From CANHBY01 sp031374415 (lineage in GTDB: Bacteria; Pseudomonadota; Gammaproteobacteria; Burkholderiales; Burkholderiaceae_C), in assembly GCA_031374415.1 (NCBI GenBank), contig JANMGB010000130.1, forward strand, positions 1-6,279: a DNA stretch of 6,279 nucleotides, in the 5' to 3' direction. Position 1 is the stretch's first letter. Each line of letters opens with the position of its first letter. Under the pieces are notes generated by a model. The model made no database searches. It was not told where the DNA came from and saw only the letters and a program-made list of their open reading frames with translations. Made by a program: the position numbers and the translations under genes. Of the stretch, positions 4,859 through 6,279 are shown one piece after another.

Positions 4859-5982
4859 CACTCAGGCTTGACTGCCCGGCCACGGCCAGCCTTGGGGGCA
4901 TCGTCCCACACCTCAACCCCAGGAACCACGGGAGAGACGACGCCACCTGGCAACACGCGGATGTCGAGCGCCTCACGGACTTTGTTTTCGATCTCAAAAG
5001 CCACCTCGGGGTTCTCGCGCAGGAACTCGCGGGCGTTGTCTTTGCCTTGGCCGATTTTTTCGCCTTTGTAGGCATACCACGAGCCGCTTTTCTCAAGCAC
5101 CTTGGCAGTGACGCCCATGTCGATGATTTCGCCTTCGCGGCTGATGCCCTCGCCGTAAAGAATGTCGAATTCAGCCGTTTTGAACGGGGGCGACACTTTG
5201 TTTTTGACCACCTTGACACGGGTCTCGTTGCCGATGATTTCTTCGCCTCTTTTGATGCTGCCAATGCGGCGGATGTCCAGGCGGACCGACGCGTAGAACT
5301 TGAGGGCGTTGCCGCCGGTGGTGGTCTCGGGGCTGCCGAACATGACGCCGATCTTCATGCGAATTTGGTTGATGAAGATGACCATGGTGTTGGTCTTTTT
5401 GATGCTGGACGTGAGCTTGCGCAGGGCCTGGCTCATGAGGCGGGCTTGCAAGCCGGGCAAGGAGTCGCCCATTTCGCCTTCGATTTCGGCCTTGGGCACC
5501 AAGGCCGCCACGGAGTCAATCACCACCAAATCAACCGAGGCAGAACGCACGAGCGCATCCACGATTTCGAGGGCCTGCTCACCCGTGTCAGGCTGACTGA
5601 TGAGCAGGTCTTGGAGATTGACGCCCAGCTTTTGCGCATATTGCACGTCAAGGGCATGCTCGGCATCAATGAAGGCGCACGTGCCGCCGAGCTTTTGCAT
5701 CTCAGCAATCACTTGCAGGGTGAGCGTGGTCTTGCCGCTGGACTCGGGGCCGTAAATTTCAACCACGCGGCCACGGGGCAGGCCACCCACACCGAGCGCG
5801 ATGTCCAGACCCAATGACCCGGTCGAGACGACTTCAATGTCTTCAATCACCTCGCCTTCGCCCAGGCGCATGACGGTGCCTTTGCCGAATTGCTTCTCAA
5901 TTTGCGCCAGAGCCGCTTGCAAGGCTTTGACTTTTTCAGTGTTGATGGGGGCGGGGTTGAGGGCTTTGACTGGGGTGTCCAT
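4858..5982 (-). CDS. recA: Recombinase RecA
   Basis: RecA forms filaments on single-stranded DNA, drives strand exchange and activates LexA self-cleavage. The product is 374 residues (E. coli 353). Walker A is GPESSGKTT (78-86). E108 in DAEHALD is the catalytic glutamate. Walker B is DLVVIDS (151-157). Loop L1 is GEMGDSLPG (170-178) and loop L2 lies within MKIGVMFGSPETTTGG (209-224), both intact. QALRKL (185-190) is conserved. The ATG at 5982 has GGAGA 9 bases upstream and gives the expected N-terminus; an upstream in-frame start at 6048 would put the LexA box inside the gene. The C-terminal tail ends KAGRGRAVKPE, more basic than the acidic E. coli tail. It leads recX and is controlled by LexA. 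Confidence 0.98.
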   Translation of the reverse strand: MDTPVKALNPAPINTEKVKALQAALAQIEKQFGKGTVMRLGEGEVIEDIEVVSTGSLGLDIALGVGGLPRGRVVEIYGPESSGKTTLTLQVIAEMQKLGGTCAFIDAEHALDVQYAQKLGVNLQDLLISQPDTGEQALEIVDALVRSASVDLVVIDSVAALVPKAEIEGEMGDSLPGLQARLMSQALRKLTSSIKKTNTMVIFINQIRMKIGVMFGSPETTTGGNALKFYASVRLDIRRIGSIKRGEEIIGNETRVKVVKNKVSPPFKTAEFDILYGEGISREGEIIDMGVTAKVLEKSGSWYAYKGEKIGQGKDNAREFLRENPEVAFEIENKVREALDIRVLPGGVVSPVVPGVEVWDDAPKAGRGRAVKPE

Positions 5983-6013
5983 TGGGGGTTGTCTCCGGGG
6001 TTCGATGGGCTGC

Positions 6014-6041
6014 ATTATGGCAAAAGCTGGATGTTTGTACA
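6014..6041 (-). promoter_or_regulatory. recA promoter
   Basis: On the minus strand, CATAAT (6014-6019, five of six to consensus) lies 16 bases after TGTACA (6036-6041, four of six). Transcription would start near 6007, giving an untranslated leader of about 25 bases that holds the GGAGA ribosome site (5992-5996). The -35 lies inside the LexA box. Confidence 0.6.
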
Positions 6042-6044
6042 GTA
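6025..6044 (-). promoter_or_regulatory. LexA binding site (SOS box) of recA
   Basis: The minus strand reads TACTGTACAAACATCCAGCT, which fits CTG-N10-CAG with the expected flanking TA. It overlaps the -35 and the spacer, so bound LexA would block RNA polymerase. This places recA, and recX through coupling, in the SOS regulon. Confidence 0.88.
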
Positions 6045-6203
6045 CCATTATTGCGGTTGATACCCCCTTTTGGGCATCGCGGATCAGCCCGAACCGGCCG
6101 TCTTGTGCACCCCACCGAATGCGCGGGGGGCTCCATCCATTGCGGTAGGCCGCGAAGCGGCCCAGAGGCGAAGCCGACCGGATTGGGGGGAGGGGGATAG
6201 CGC
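6045..6203. other. Spacer between the recA control region and the transposase remnant
   Basis: I see no gene here. A perfect hairpin GGCCGC-GAA-GCGGCC lies at 6148-6162, followed by a smaller GGC-GAA-GCC at 6167-6175. Neither has a T-run. They may be part of the mobile-element end or remnant repeats. G-runs at 6124-6130 and 6185-6196 flank them. Confidence 0.4.
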
Positions 6204-6220
6204 GCCGTCCGCAGGACGGC
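6204..6220 (-). repeat. Hairpin immediately after the transposase stop, candidate IS right end
   Basis: A perfect 7-base stem GCCGTCC/GGACGGC with a 3-base loop begins 1 base past the stop at 6222. IS200/IS605 elements lack terminal inverted repeats and instead carry sub-terminal hairpins recognised by TnpA, with the right one just downstream of the last gene. The position fits that plan. A plain terminator stem is the alternative, but no T-run follows. Confidence 0.45.
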
Positions 6221-6221
6221 T

Positions 6222-6279
6222 TCAGTTGTCGGGGCGATCCTGCTGCTGGATGTACTGCTGAATGATTGACAGCGGTGCG
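6222..6279 (-). CDS. tnpA: C-terminal end of an IS200/IS605-family TnpA transposase (partial at window edge)
   Basis: Only 18 residues are visible before the TGA: APLSIIQQYIQQQDRPDN. They align without gaps to the TnpA C-terminal helix as I recall it from the IS608 protein (APLNVVKQYIENQQN). The Tyr in QQYI falls where the catalytic tyrosine of these single-strand HUH transposases lies. The rest of the gene is beyond the right edge. The neighbouring hairpin supports the call. Eighteen residues are few, so confidence is moderate. Confidence 0.6.
   Translation of the reverse strand, partial: APLSIIQQYIQQQDRPDN

Noticed and set aside
4840..5817. 325-codon plus-strand frame across recA
   Set aside because: It is a mirror frame of recA caused by GC-rich codon bias; no family features. 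The same holds for the 380-codon plus-strand frame across sucC (2932-4074).
5983..6048. Earlier start for RecA at 6048
   Set aside because: It would place the LexA box and promoter within the coding sequence; the 5982 start has GGAGA at the right distance.

Overview
The window suggests a GC-rich betaproteobacterium, most likely Burkholderiales and Comamonadaceae-like. This rests on the RecA, SucC and SucD sequences and on the recA-recX-sucC-sucD order, judged from memory of the families and not from a search. Every gene I can support is on the minus strand, so transcription runs from high to low coordinates.

Right to left: at 6222-6279 is the last 18 codons of what looks like an IS200/IS605 TnpA transposase, with a hairpin just after its stop. 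Then comes recA with a clear LexA (SOS) box over its promoter, and recX, whose start overlaps the recA stop (TGATG). A 283-base gap leads to sucC and sucD, the two subunits of succinyl-CoA synthetase. A strong A-stem-T terminator (1936-1965) closes sucCD. After a short leader with a possible 30-codon upstream reading frame comes ruvC, the Holliday junction resolvase, with no ruvA following it here.

Downstream of ruvC, 927-1214 is a non-coding block with 34-base terminal inverted repeats. Nested in it is a second pair of 28-base inverted hairpin repeats of the ATTCCC-N8-GGGAAT type. It looks like a MITE-like or repeat-derived element placed right after the ruvC stop.

The left end is the most unusual part. 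One open frame runs from 771 off the left edge (257 codons seen). It starts as a lipoprotein (lipobox LAAC), passes through a small two-cysteine domain, then a 32-unit Ala-Pro/Ala-Arg linker encoded by a hexanucleotide tandem array. It continues in frame into a heavy-metal-binding domain (YTCPMHPE...CPKCGM) and what looks like the start of a copper-type P-type ATPase. A lipoprotein signal on a P-type ATPase conflicts with the usual topology. This is therefore either a real and odd fusion or a recombination or assembly junction in the repeat.

Functionally, recA, recX and ruvC serve recombination and SOS repair, sucCD is a TCA-cycle step, and the left gene points to metal handling.
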